From contig OX465582.1 of NCBI GenBank assembly GCA_950022655.1, positions 93,014,704-93,078,703 on the forward strand: 64,000 bases of DNA, read 5' to 3'. This DNA comes from Alentia gelatinosa. Lineage: Eukaryota > Annelida > Polychaeta > Phyllodocida > Polynoidae. The translations under genes and the position numbers were made by a program. The notes under the pieces are model-generated. The model had not been told where the DNA came from. It did not search any database and saw only the letters and a program-made list of their open reading frames with translations. This document shows positions 30,850 to 41,610 of this stretch, piece by piece. Numbering within the stretch: position 1 is the first letter of the stretch; each line of letters opens with the position of its first letter.

Positions 30850-31560
30850 TATGTACAGAAAGGAAGTATATTAGCTTAGAAAAGATAATAATTTTAGGGA
30901 AGATAATAGTTTTAGGGAAGATAATAGCTTAGTATTTCTCCCTTTTTATGCACCATAGGTATTTCTCCCTTCTATTCACCACAACTTAAAACCTTATTTC
31001 CTACATAAGAAAGATTTGGTATAATTACGGTTTTCTTTAACATATTGATGCATGCGTATACGTTCATCTGAGGAGCGTGAGAAAGCAGGACATGCGAGCA
31101 AGGTTCTCACAAACAAGTTGACATGAGTAACGACTTGTTGAGACTAGAGGTGGATACAATACGGATGTGCACGTAGGCACAATCACGCGGAGACAGTAAA
31201 CTTCCAGAAAACACATCTCTTTCTCACCAGCGACTTTCGCCTCTCCTTTTAAATATAATATATATCCTCCCCGTTTGACCATGTTTAGGAGTCGTGTATA
31301 TAAGAGGAAATCAAATATGTATATATAATATAACCCTCGGCAATATGCTCATGAAAATATAATGTGAGCAGCATCAGAACTTTGTGGCGCGACCAGTTAC
31401 GCGTGGTATTTCCCAGGTGCAGACTAGTCCTGGAGATGGAAGGTCTCCCAGGCTCCTCCCCCGATAGGAGAGATGAATCCGCATAACCAAAGGGATTTGA
31501 TATCACCAAATATGCCTTTAAACAAGTTTCTCAGAAGGAAAGAAGGTCTAATAAAAGTGT
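30850..31560. other. Unexplained sequence between the gypsy 3' LTR and the Ngaro RT remnant
   Basis: It begins with a small array of AGATAATA(G)TTTTAGGGA units (about 30880-30935). It contains two TATATAAG-like stretches (31296 and 31324) and no supported ORF. Its right border is abrupt: RT-like coding sequence starts at about 31569. It is not recognisably Ngaro and may be the second half of an element that inserted before the gypsy element. Confidence 0.45.
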
Positions 31561-31568
31561 AACACTCA

Positions 31569-31966
31569 ATGGCAATGATGTTGAGCGAATCACTGAAGGT
31601 GGCCATACGTGACATGGCCGAGTTTACCAGCACAGCGGCAGCCCTAGGCCTCGACCTCGCTCCGGAAAAATGCCAGCCCCCAACGAAATGCATGGAATGG
31701 CTGGGCATAGTGTTCGACTGTAACGCCCTAACCCTCCACATCCCGGAGGACCGCTTACGGGACCTGGTCGTTGCGTGCCGGGACAGCATCGCTCGAGGGG
31801 CGATCGACCGCGCCCGTCTCAGGTCGTTAATAGGCCGGTTGCTGTATATCAAACGATGTGTTTCGCAGAGCCGCCGTTTCCTCGCACGGCCCCTCGCCTT
31901 CCTCGCCGCCAGCCCTGAAACTGGGGCCGCCAGGATCCCTCCAGCTGTCCTCGAGGATTTTGTTGG
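31569..31966 (+). pseudogene. Ngaro-like reverse transcriptase, C-terminal remnant
   Basis: The frame reads ATSLEF-type RT thumb sequence: ALGLDLAPEKCQPPTKCMEW, LGIVFDCNALTLHIPEDRL, LRSLIGRLLYIKRCVSQSR. This pattern (LGxxFD ... IPxxRL ... LIGxLxYI) is that of DIRS/Ngaro RTs just after the active site. The fingers, palm and YxDD motif are missing, because unrelated sequence precedes 31560. Similarity leaves this frame at about 31965 and continues in another. The product would be inactive. Confidence 0.75.
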
Positions 31967-32413
31967 TTTGCCAGATACGTGCAGGCGGCGAACGGGGTTG
32001 TACTCATCGACCCCCCCAGGGCCCTATTTGAGGTACACTGTGGCTTCGAGGGCCATGACATTGTAGGCTGCGCCTCGTCAGGGGCCTATATTCAAGATCT
32101 GGCCGACGTGCCCTTCCTCCTACGCAGCATTCTGGTCTGGTCTGATCGCCCGGGGCCAGCCTCGGATATCGCTACGGGCAGGACCCGGAACCCTTTCTAT
32201 GCGGCGGTTGCACGCGAGATATGGATGATCGCAGCCGTCGTCGGCGCAGAGGTCAAATTCGCTACGGCAGCTCCTGGCGTTGCGTTCAAGGCGTATATAG
32301 CTTCTAGCGACACTGTTTCCCCTGTGGTTGATTTTAACGACTTTGTCGCAATTCATTGCAGGGGCGGGGACGCTCCTACACGGCAAGATGATGGCCTCTC
32401 TGGCGGCAGCTGA
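31967..32413 (+). pseudogene. Ngaro-like RNase H region, frame-shifted
   Basis: After a shift near 31965 the frame reads ANGVVLIDPPRALFEVHCGF and EGHDIVGCASSGAYIQDLAD, in the place of the RNase H domain that follows RT in these elements (an acidic residue and a GCGG-like turn are expected; here GCASSG). The stop at 32411 falls where the recombinase frame begins. Confidence 0.55.
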
Positions 32414-33195
32414 GGCCCCCTCAACCAGAAGGAATCATGACATCCAGGCGGCAGCATATATACGCTTTTGCGTCAAGTTGTCAATACCATATCTATGACC
32501 TTCAGTGGCTCACGTGGCGCTTTATCTTCAGTGCTTGGCGAACTCGTTCGCTAGCCCGGCGACAGTCGCTAACTATCTAGCGGGCGCTCGCACCTGGATC
32601 ACTCCTCACGGCGGGGACCCGATTTCTGTCTCGGCTCCGGAGGTCCTAGCGGTCCTCAGAGGCGTGCGACAGCTCTCAGCCCATGTTCCGTCGCTGGCTC
32701 CTCCGATACGGCTCCCCCCTCATCAGGTTCATGGGGGGGCCTCACACCCTCACAGACTCCGACATCATCGTCACTCCGTCTACGATGCTCATTACAGTCA
32801 GGTCGACCAAGACCCGTCACTCATCCGGACCACCTCTCCGATACACCATCCCGCGCTTGGCGGATTCCTCGTTATGTGCAGTCCGCGCTTACCAGGACTA
32901 CGCGGCAACACGGCCGTACCTCTCCTCGGCGCCAGCTTTTCGCCTACAGAACGGCCTCCCCCTCTCAGCCAGGGCCATCACTTCTGCGATGGGGTCAGGC
33001 GGGGCGCTGTGCACGACGCACTCGTATGGGGACCCCTATGGGGGAGGTCCAACGACACGGCTCATGGTCGACCCCATCTGGCATGACGCCATATATTCCC
33101 CATCCCAGAGGGACGTCGTCCCCCTCTCGGAATATAAGTCTGGCATAAGAGCTGTCATGCCTCACATGCCTCAATTCCCTTTGGAATTCATGTAA
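32389..33195 (+). pseudogene. Tyrosine recombinase of the Ngaro-like element, broken
   Basis: The N-terminal SAM-like domain is visible as HDIQAAAYIRFCVKLSIPYL, an in-frame TGA, then HVALYLQCLANSFASPATVA, NYLAGARTWI. Near 32690-32740 the frame shifts and the catalytic domain follows (TMLITVRSTKTRHSSGPP; LADSSLCAVRAYQDYAA), with the conserved Ser-Lys-Thr-like strand. The C-terminal His-x-x-Arg and Tyr motifs are not clear. Tyrosine recombinases integrate the circular DNA copy of such elements. It has at least one stop and one shift, so it is dead. Confidence 0.7.
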
Positions 33196-33436
33196 ATATC
33201 ATGTTGTTTATCAAAAACTAACTTTTATTACAGGAACACTGTAATCATATATATAATAACTCTCGTGTTGTTCCTCAACAATTGAACTTTTATTACAGGG
33301 ACACTGTAATCACATGTATAAACTCTCAACGTTCAATCTGAAAATTACAACCAAGTATCACTGTTACAATACTAATTATCGCTTGATAATTCAAATAATA
33401 AATTTTCAACTCCAGCAAAGCCTCTTCGTCATAATT
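33142..33436 (+). repeat. Split direct repeat B1 of the Ngaro-like element
   Basis: 295 bases from GGCATAAGAGCTGTCATGCC to CTCTTCGTCATAATT, nearly identical to B2. It contains two internal TTTATTACAGG(A/G)ACACTGTAATCA units. Its start overlaps the end of the recombinase frame. Confidence 0.92.
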
Positions 33437-33571
33437 GAGGTGGATTGAAAATGTAACTGTAATTCTGCGGAGGCGTGCTCGGATGCCACCTAGCGACAAG
33501 CGGCACCTCACCATCCATCTAGCGGCAAACAGAAGAACCAGTCTCCCGCTCAACGCTCAAAGACTCTGAAA
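33434..33571 (+). repeat. Split direct repeat A2 of the Ngaro-like element
   Basis: It matches A1 at 17001-17136 and is sandwiched between B1 and B2, as in Ngaro elements. About 31 bases (ending ATCATGAACTATTA) separate it from B2. Confidence 0.92.
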
Positions 33572-33602
33572 CCCGCCCACCCACAACCATCATGAACTAT
33601 TA

Positions 33603-33897
33603 GGCATAAGAGCTGTCATGCCTCACATGCCTCAATTCCCTTTGGAATTCATGTTAATATCATGTTGTTTATCAAAAACTAACTTTTATTACAGGAACAC
33701 TGTAATCATATATATAATAACTCTCATGTTGTTCCTCAACAATTGAACTTTTATTACAGGGACACTGTAATCACATGTATAAACTCTCAACGTTCAATCT
33801 GAAAATTACAACCAAGTATCACTGTTACGATACTAATTATCGCTTGATAATTCAAAAAATAAATTTTCAACTCCAGCAAAGCCTCTTCGTCATAATT
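33603..33897 (+). repeat. Split direct repeat B2, right end of the Ngaro-like element
   Basis: 295 bases, a few differences from B1 (for example GTTAATATC for GTAAATATC). It ends CTCTTCGTCATAATT, which marks the right boundary of the element. Confidence 0.92.
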
Positions 33898-34545
33898 AAT
33901 ATAAAACAGTTTAAATCACCTAAGTATGTAAAATAAATCAATAATACCAGGATGACGTCCCAGGGTTGAAGTGAACTCAGCCGGGGTGGCGTGGCGTGTT
34001 CACGTGACCGGGACACGTGACCGGGACCACATGTGAGTCCTTAGCGACGAGGAGTGAGTCCATGACGTCCGTGCTCCGTTTCGCATTAAGACCAACTCTT
34101 CAGTTAGCCCCAATGCGCAGCGATTGACACACAGACAAACCATACATGAAAGGTAAAACAATTATATTCAATGAGTATTATTTCACTATATGGCTGCTTT
34201 GGGCTACTTGGGCTTCATTGGCAACCATCTTTTGTCGATCTCACCATGTTAGTGTGTTCCATTACACTTATGGTACCCGGATGGTACCCGGATGGTACCC
34301 GGATAGTAAATAAGACACTGTCAGAATCGTAGCAGATGACTAAAACACTATCGCGAACCACCTTTACTTTTTAACTGTAGGACTGCATCTATTACTATTC
34401 GGGAACATAAATGTTGCTGTCTTATACCCTCAAATATTCTTCCCGATCACACCTGTTCCCTTTACAGCCTTGTAAAACTGCACGATTGGGATCAAAGAGA
34501 GCGGCCGGGAGACAGGTCTGGCTGGGCCCCTGGCCAGGGAATAGG
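33898..34545. other. Non-coding stretch, no gene recognised
   Basis: GTTCACGTGACCGGGACACG and a repeated GATGGTACCCG (three times, 34270-34305) are visible. TGACACTGTCAGAATC-like text follows. No supported ORF. Confidence 0.4.
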
Positions 34546-35018
34546 CCTTAAAATCGTGTAAATTTCCTGGAAATTGAATATTATGATCCCCCAAGTATTG
34601 TGGAACACATAGCTAACATTTTTAAGTTTGGGTCACCGTGATATTTTATGTTTTAGAGATCAATGTTATGATAATATCGTAATAGAATATATAGATTTAT
34701 AAAAAGTTGGTTTTCATATGGTGAAACCCATGTCATTTTCTCCAAGCCCTCACAAAATATAGTACACGCAAAGTACTATATATCTAAGTTTTAAACATTA
34801 TAGGTCACCGTCCTTATACTTTAGAGAACATTGCCTATGTAACTCAAACAAATGTATATTTGCCCTTTTTACCTATAGGGATTAGATAAACTGGACACAG
34901 CGTTGCATTTACACATTTGGCATTTCAATGAATAACAATGATCCAACTTTGACAGATAATAGACAATATGTAAAAATCACTAAGTCGCGCCACTGTGTAT
35001 TGTAGGATACGCCTTTAA
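34546..35018. mobile_element. TTAA-type ~500-bp element, left end truncated
   Basis: It shares GGAACACATAGCTAACATTT, GGGTCACCGTGATATTTTAT, CCCATGTCATTTTCTCCAA and GATTAGATAAACTGGACACA with 45562-46062, 51530-52063 and (left part) 55341-55605. The right end is GTAGGATACGCCTTTAA. It is non-coding. Confidence 0.75.
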
Positions 35019-35185
35019 GGTATCCTACAGTATGCTGAGCTCACACGGTATATGTCGGGATCACTCTGAATATCTATGACATGGTATCCTGCGGTCGCGA
35101 TTAGGCCATTTTCCTTTAGCACCGACTAATTGAAATCCTCTAGAAGACTGTTGGTGGGAGCCACCAACTGCACGTCAGTATCACA

Positions 35186-35290
35186 TAAGGCCCGTATCCA
35201 TTTTACAACGAAAACGGTGTAGATTTCTTGTGTTCTGCTAATAGCCTTTCTGCATTGGCCATCAGCAATATAGAGTCAGATACCACCGAT
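35186..35290. repeat. Truncated GGCCCGTTTCCATTGGC-type element
   Basis: TAAGGCCCGTATCCATTTTA and TGTTCTGCTAATAGCCTTTC align with the left and middle of the copy at 13397-13526. The right end is lost. Confidence 0.5.
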
Positions 35291-35639
35291 GGACCTTTAA
35301 CACTGCTGACGTAAAATCAGTCGTCACGGATATGGCATATCCTGAACAAACCAGTCACTGGCCATGGTAGTCATTTGTAAACACCACAATGACCGGCAGT
35401 GTCACCAATAATCGGTATCGGTATCGGTGTCCGAACGCCGGCCCAACTAAGGAGCTCATCTTAGGTGGCGTTAAACGGAAAGACCTGTATTTTATTTCCC
35501 CCATATTTTATTGGTGTATTTTTTTTTATATATATTTTTTTTAATTTTGTATTTATACTGGAGGGTCAACTAGGGTAGTACCCTGTTTTCAGTGGGGTCC
35601 AGTGGCCAATGACAAATTTCACTTGAGACAGACATGTGT

Positions 35640-35945
35640 AATATTAGGAAACGTCCTTACTGTTGACGAAACGGTTCATGCTCGAGGTCAGTCATCGATA
35701 TCATACTGCCTGACGCCATAGGCGGAAGGCAGTATGAAATTGGTGACTGACCGAGAACGAGAATTGTTTCGTCTACAGTGAGGACGTTTGTTTATTATTA
35801 TATACCTTAAATCGATGAAAAAATAACATTTCAATGACTTATTAAGTCATTCTTACAGCAGGCACGAACATTATTATTACTGCACCCTTAGCAGCGGGCA
35901 GTATTTCCTAGACATTCGGACATAGGCATATAATAATACATAAGG
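35640..35945. repeat. Class C cassette: hairpin plus TTATTATATACC-type module
   Basis: The hairpin at about 35644-35790 has arms AAACGTCCTTACTGTTGACG and complement, with the tip CTGACGCCATAGGCGGAAGG. The module that follows starts TTATTATTATATACCTTAAA and ends CATAGGCATATAATAATA. An inverted copy is at 43340-43625. Confidence 0.75.
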
Positions 35946-36637
35946 CATTATACAGTTATGAAATACTATAAACACAACCTATCTTCACGGTTTACTCCAC
36001 ATATATCACGGTAAATTACGGAACAGGTACAAGCCTAACACTATGTGTGATGACAGCTTTTAGCAAAGAGGATCCATGCCTTTATGACTTGCCTATAGAA
36101 GGGGCGTGTTTCCAAATAGGATCAAAAGAAACCGAGGGTGGGGTGATTGTGGGCATATTTACAGTGCAGAATACTCAGCAACTGAGAGGCTGTTTGCGCC
36201 TAAGTCATGCAGGTGGTGGGCTTAAAGGCAAAGATCAATAAATGTCTGCGTGTTTTTCTCTAGGTATTCATCTTTGAAGGTGGCGCTGAATGAAACATCA
36301 ACTATTGAGGGTCAGACGTAAGCACGAAACCTCCTCACTTATCCTGATTCTATTATTCAGATTCTATTTTGTCAGAGAGCCTGTGCGTATATCAGTGTCC
36401 CTGTAGCCACATCTCTCCCTCTTTGATTTATTATGTGATGTTTCTATATTCCGATGACTTCTGAGGATTATTCCACAACTATTCCTGAATCTACAACGTC
36501 CCTATCACGGAATGTAGGAAGACCAAAGGAAAAATGAATGAGGGACAACATATGAATGACAACCACATTCATTGTATGTGATATATATATATATATATAC
36601 TGTGTGTTTGTGTATGATATGGAGAAACCAAAGAAAA
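35946..36637. other. Non-coding stretch, no gene recognised
   Basis: A 64-codon frame at 36047-36241 has no recognisable domain. A short (TA)n lies at 36580-36600. Nothing else is evident. Confidence 0.4.
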
Positions 36638-36931
36638 GTTAGTTGTGTTGTTGTTTATTGCATGACGGCAAGATCGCATATTACTGCACAAGGCTTTGCC
36701 TCGCGCAGTAATACGCGATCTTGCCGCAGTGCAATGAACAATAACATGACTAACTCGAGTTTGGTTTAGAATTTATCCTACCCCGCCCGTCTAAATTACT
36801 TCTACATTAACAAATGACATCATTTGTCAAGTGTATCCCACTAGAGCGATATTTTTCATGTTTCTGAACTCGAGACCGAATACAGTGACCCAATGTTAAG
36901 CCTATGGAGTTTTTTATTAGGGGTAGGATAA
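36638..36931. repeat. Class A cassette: hairpin plus TTATCCTACCCC module
   Basis: The hairpin (36638-36754) has a stem of about 50 bp, including GGCAAGATCGC on both sides, and the tip CTGCACAAGGCTTTGCCTCG. The module at 36773-36931 has ends TTATCCTACCCC and GGGGTAGGATAA. The module relative is 63068-63213, but the two hairpin stems differ. Confidence 0.8.
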
Positions 36932-37606
36932 GAAGGATGTTTTGAATGTGGAGGACAATGACCTAGAGCCCCATAAGGGAAGGTCTTGCCCCCAACCCCT
37001 CTTTTTCTAAGGCCTTGCCTATCTATTTTCATTTTTTAAATACTTGATTTTACTTGGGTAGTACATCGGTTATATACATTTGTGATCGTACCCCTCAACA
37101 TGAGGGTTTACGTGTTAGTTTCATCTTCTTTTTTTTCAACAAGTACTTAACTTTATCAATGGAATCGAGTTCTGTTTTAATAATGAGTTGGTAGCAGACT
37201 TTGCCATTTGTATAAAGAGATTGTTCTTGTACTCGGTTTATGGCATTAAGAAATGACGTTTTCATAAAGCTTTACCCCTTATTCACTACATACCAAAATA
37301 ATTAACAGTTTTCACAGCAACACTCAGTACTGTAACAAATGGCGTTGGGATCTCTGGTGGGCCTTTATGATACTATCAGGTTTTGGTCCAGCGCCCATCG
37401 TTTCTGATAGAATTTGAAGCCTGAATGTGTCTCTATGTTGCGTACTGCTGATGGGAGTGAGTTCCAGGAAATATTACATTAGGAATGCTATGCATTAGGC
37501 AATATTCGTAAGTATGTGCAAATAAAAATGGCTGCTTTGTATACCATCAAGAATTCCCATAGTTTCCATTGTACTTTACCTGAATGTAAAGTATACAGGT
37601 CTATAG
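36932..37606. other. Non-coding stretch, no gene recognised
   Basis: AT-rich sequence without a credible ORF or recognised repeat. Confidence 0.4.
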
Positions 37607-37879
37607 TGCACCCCTCTCATAAGATCTCACACTCTCTAAGTGGTATTCTGTATTCAAGTCCAAATAAAGCCACTTAGGCGCCAAGTACACAGTAGTCAGG
37701 TGGCATCATTGAGATTATAGGAATTTATGGTTTGCATTGATGTACGTCTTTAGCAAGGAAGGCAGGCCAATGGATTCTCAAGGGTTTAAGCCTAGTCCGT
37801 TAAGAATCATTCTCCCAAAGAGCATAGTGAGAGTACAGAATACTACTTAGAGAGTGTGAGATCTTATGAGAGGGGCGCT
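37607..37879. mobile_element. ~275-bp TIR element, second copy of the 9449 family
   Basis: The ends are TGCACCCCTCTCATAAGATC and GATCTTATGAGAGGGGCGC. The core shares GATGTACGTCTTTAGCA and TAAGCCTAGTCCGTTAAGAA with 9449-9735. Confidence 0.75.
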
Positions 37880-38196
37880 ATATTTATCCCACGAATTATG
37901 ATAATATCTCGAAACTGGCTTACCGTCTTCGTACGTCAGAAATACTCGGTGCAATTATTGATCCGATACATCCCGCTGTCGAAGGCAGAGGGATATGTCT
38001 CAGGTTTATGCTATGAAGTATTTTGGTCTGGGAAGGCTGCCAGCCTGTATAATTATCTGTCTTGAAATGATAAAAATGAACCTAGTCATTTATAATTGTA
38101 TCGTAATATAGATCTATGCACATCCGTCTTATGCCTAATGACCTATGCTCAGTATACTGTATAAATAAATCGTTGTCCACATTGGTGAAAAAATAG

Positions 38197-38481
38197 TTAG
38201 GCCTGGCATCCACCTACTACGATAGAAATTACCTACCGATATCGCACCGATATAAAAAGCAAATATCGGAGACATATCGGGAAGGTGCAAAATCATAGAC
38301 ATATGTCTAGACATGACATTCCACCACTCATTGTAAGGGGTCTTTTTCGGTGCCTGATCGCAGAAATGTGGTCAACTGCCCCGATATTAGGTGACCTTCC
38401 GACGCGATTTTGATTTTGTATTGGGAGGTGCAACGTAGACCGAATCGGAGCCATATCGTAGTAGGTGGACGATGAGCCTAA
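38197..38481. mobile_element. 285-bp TIR element (TTAGGCCTGGCATCCACCTA)
   Basis: The start TTAGGCCTGGCATCCACCTA is matched by GTAGGTGGACGATGAGCCTAA at the end. CGATATCG-like motifs fill the interior. A second copy, 61391-61673, is colinear throughout. Non-coding. Confidence 0.8.
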
Positions 38482-38489
38482 AGCAGAGC

Positions 38490-38952
38490 TGTCTTTATAA
38501 TCGTACCTTTCACCATTACGCCACGAGTTTGGATGCATAGTAATCGTCACGAGGCTACACCTTGTGACAATACGGAACATCCAAATGAGTGGGAGTAGTG
38601 GTTAAATGTACGATTTGAAAGCGGTTCTGTTTTTATCTCACCCCCAACACGGACATTACAGTCGTTTCTAAGCAACAATATAATTCTGATATCTTACATA
38701 AATTCACTTGAGTCTTAGTTATCAACATAGAAACATCCAAATCCATCTTGTCGAGGCACGGAGGTTCAAGAAATGGTGCCGGGACTTTTTCTTTTAACTT
38801 AACGTTTTTGGTTTTTTTTTGGTTTTGTTTCGTCATCTATTATTTCTCCGCCACGGCAATGGCGTATAATTGTACCTTAACGTAGGTGAGCATTGTGTGT
38901 AGTTTTTTTAAACATTAATTCAATGGCAGAACTTGTACCAGGGGTGGGATAA
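38490..38952. repeat. Class A cassette: hairpin plus long module
   Basis: The hairpin at about 38490-38629 has the tip CGTCACGAGGCTACACCTTG and arms GTTTGGATGCATAGTAAT with complement. The module at 38633-38952 is longer than most (about 320 bp), with ends TTATCTCACCCCCA and CAGGGGTGGGATAAG. Confidence 0.65.
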
Positions 38953-39487
38953 GATGTACTGACCAATGTGGCATGAATGGTCCATTTTGTTACCTACATT
39001 AAGATAAACAAAGTCGAGGTCTGTGATACTGGATGGACCAGGAGCTTCTTTAATTTGATATCACTAAGAGTATAAGGTCATGGGAGGGCTGCTACTGGGG
39101 TTCGCGTTGAATAATTTGATTTATCGTTGGGGAGAACAGTTGTAGCCGAGGATAGAAGATATCTCGTCCATTCTCGTTAAGTAATTTCTCATCTTGGTGA
39201 CCCACATTGCCACGTTCACCTATCTTGGCCAACGACACGAATGAATTTTTGTAGGTGCATCAAATTAACAAGAGCAGCATTACTTATCAATTTAAACAAG
39301 GGGAAATATACTTGTAATGGACTAAAATACAACATGGCAGTGTTAAACGGAGAATGCCCGAGATATTTAGTTAGATGTATCTATCACTATATATGATAAA
39401 GTTTGTCAAGTTTTCTTTAAATGACCATTTACGAGTAATTTTTAATATTTGAAGGTGCCTGATAAAGGAAAAACGGACATGGCGTTT

Positions 39488-39832
39488 TTATCATCCACCT
39501 GATACATAGTGTCCATAGAAAACATATGGGCAGCATGTATCTGCATACCCGGAACCTACGGATATACTGGATGGTCCAGGCTGCAAAAGCAGAAAAATAG
39601 TGCGTATGAAAAAATAGTGCTTGTACTAAATGAACTGATATCAATACCTCACTTGTCAGGAAAAGGTAGATGATACATGCAATATAGACTGGTTTCAGAT
39701 AAAAGCGGCTGTATATATATATATACTCCTCGGAGATGACTCTGCGAAATAGCCTTACATATGCCCCTGACATTATTACTACCTGTCAACTGCTCGGAGC
39801 ATATACGACCGCTTGTATCTGAAACCAGTCAA
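39488..39832. repeat. Class B cassette, second of the 12733 type
   Basis: The module begins TTATCATCCACCTGATACAT and ends GGTAGATGATACATGCAA. The hairpin arms GACTGGTTTCAGATAAAAGC and GCTTGTATCTGAAACCAGTC are the same as at 12925-13063. The central part is degenerate. Confidence 0.7.
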
Positions 39833-39842
39833 TATTGTGCAC

Positions 39843-40127
39843 TTATCTCACCCCGGGTATTTTTCTCCATAAATTGACTTTGGGAACTTGTATCCAACGC
39901 CCATGAGATATTTAGGAAAAATATTCAATGGAGGATTATGTCACAAATGTTAGCCCATTAGTCAATGTGAAGATGAGATGAATTCAGACACTCATTCAAG
40001 TTTAGGGTCAGAGCTTGATCCCATCACGTTCGAATTGCTACGTTTTTCATATGGCTTCGCCTTGTGAATTACTATGCGATTCAAACTCGATAGGATACGA
40101 GCACTGACCCTAAAATTTCATAGGTTT
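39843..40127. repeat. Class A cassette: module plus hairpin
   Basis: The module at 39843-39980 starts TTATCTCACCCCGGG. The hairpin that follows has outer arms TTTAGGGTCAGAGC and GCACTGACCCTAAA, and the tip CATATGGCTTCGCCTTGTGA. Confidence 0.65.
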
Positions 40128-40240
40128 CCTCTATAATATCTAGAAATAAGTACTCACTGCCGGACTCGTAGGTTTAGATATTACTGTTAGATACTACTGT
40201 TTATGTTATTACTTTCTGATATTCAAAAATCGTGGATACG

Positions 40241-40352
40241 GAGTAGGATAAAATCTAGACGCCACTCGTTTGAGTTTAAGTTTATTTATGTCACTCAATG
40301 CGTTGGCTCCAAGAAAATGCGTGACATATATAAACTCAAACTCGTGAGGTCC
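40241..40352. repeat. Hairpin next to a GTAGGATAAAA module end
   Basis: CACTCGTTTGAGTTTAAGTT at 40263 pairs with AACTCAAACTCGTGAG at about 40335-40350. A class A module end (GAGTAGGATAAAAT) precedes it. The left module end is not seen. Confidence 0.5.
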
Positions 40353-40869
40353 CTTGATATTATTTTCCTGATACAATGCGAGGTCATTTTTTATCAATTT
40401 GACAATATGTATGGGGTCAGAGTCTCTAGTTTACTTTCCATGATGTTTGTATGTGTGCATATTTCTTTGTACAGAAAATTTTGAGCTACAATAAAGAATA
40501 TCAGCCATCGTTTGTTTCGTATCCCGACACTGAAGAGCGTTGCTGAAACCCGAGAAAAGGGAGCCTCCAGCTAATGGAGAAAATCCGATTAGACGGTGGG
40601 CTAATCCACTTAAGAGATTTCAATTTCAGCAGAACCCCGATTGTAATACTTTAAGTAAAGGCCAGCTGAGCAATATATCTAAGAAGATCAACTGATGCAT
40701 CTGCAGAGCAAGAGGAACCACGGTAAAACAAGATGCGGTTGTTTAAATGTGAAAAATAGCGACAGGTACACATTCGCATATGTTATTAGCATATACCTAT
40801 GTGCAAATGTTTATATGCCGATTTCCACCTGCCGACAAATTAATCTGCGATATTTAGGATTCGCTATTT

Positions 40870-41420
40870 CTCAAGTGGGATTCACACGATGTGACAAATG
40901 TACCTGAGACTGGTGTACTTCACACCTTTGAACCAGTCGTCTACTATTTCCAGCTGGGTACAAAGTTTCACAGATTGGTGTGTTCTACAGTCTCAGGGTA
41001 ACATGGCGGATTCAATTCACATGGGAAGACCTAACAGGTACATAGTCTTACCCCTACACCCCTACACAGGGTATACAGGGAACAAAAGGTTCACAGTCGC
41101 CGTCTCAGGGTACTTCCCCGTGTGAATAGGTGTTATTTGAGACCACCGAGATTCACAGATTGGGGGAGAACATGTGAAATACATTTGTCTCACCAAATGC
41201 CCCTCTTAACTTTAAACCTGTTTAAATTCAAAATCTCATGAGATTCTGTTCCTTGTTAGGGGTGATTGTAGCCGACAATTACAAGAGAAAAAAATTGTCT
41301 CAGCAAAAAGGAATCCTGTCATTCACACGAGGAGATTCTGTTCCAGTACCGAATCTCAACGGGATTTGTCTCAGACAAACGGCCTGTGAGGTACTGAATC
41401 CCACAGTGTGGATCCCACTT
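40870..41420. repeat. Repeat of the GGTGGGATTCA family
   Basis: It starts near AAGTGGGATTCACACGATGT and ends near AATCCCACAGTGTGGATCCC. It contains TTAGGGGTGATTGTAGCCGA, as in 15198-15580. GAGACTG/CAGTCTC pieces recur in both orientations. Confidence 0.5.
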
Positions 41421-41518
41421 TACATACAAATCTGGGAACGGTGGTCCAAGAGTTTAAAGTCCTGGCCAATATCTGGTGATATTCTTTAACGATGGTCTGT
41501 TTCCACTTTTGTGTAAGT

Positions 41519-41610
41519 CTTTGGCATGGCCCGACCTGGGTTTGAACCAACAATCACCCATGCTCGAGGCGAACACCCTACCATTTAGCCATCGAGCTTG
41601 GTAAAGAGAT
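41519..41610 (-). repeat. tRNA-derived SINE head (fragment)
   Basis: On the minus strand, TGGCTAAATGGTAGG (41577-41591) fits an RNA polymerase III A box, and GGTTCAAACCC (41538-41548) is a B box. GTTCGCCTCGAGCATGGGTG lies between them. GGTCGGGCCATGCCAAAGAC follows the tRNA-like part. A tRNA head with a CCAAAGACTT continuation is a layout I associate with mollusc-type SINEs. It may run on to about 41400 on the minus strand. It is not a functional tRNA: the acceptor stem does not close. Confidence 0.55.

Larger units (their letters stand above)
17001..33897 (+). mobile_element. Ngaro/DIRS-like tyrosine-recombinase retrotransposon, interrupted and decayed
   Basis: Seen: a 136-138 bp unit A at 17001-17136 and 33434-33571, and a 295-bp unit B at 33142-33436 and 33603-33897, in order A1 - body - B1 - A2 - B2. 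This split direct repeat layout is the hallmark of Ngaro-type elements, which integrate with a tyrosine recombinase and leave no target duplication. The body holds an ORF1 start (17174) and, after the interruption, remnants of RT, RNase H and tyrosine recombinase (31569-33195). Without the gypsy insertion it would be about 4.3 kb. The fingers and palm part of RT is absent, and the remaining ORFs contain shifts and stops, so the element is dead. The repeats are still close to identical, so it is not very old. Confidence 0.85.

Noticed and set aside
41519..41610. Functional tRNA gene
   Set aside because: A and B boxes are present, but the acceptor and anticodon stems do not pair properly, and the 3' continuation is that of a SINE.
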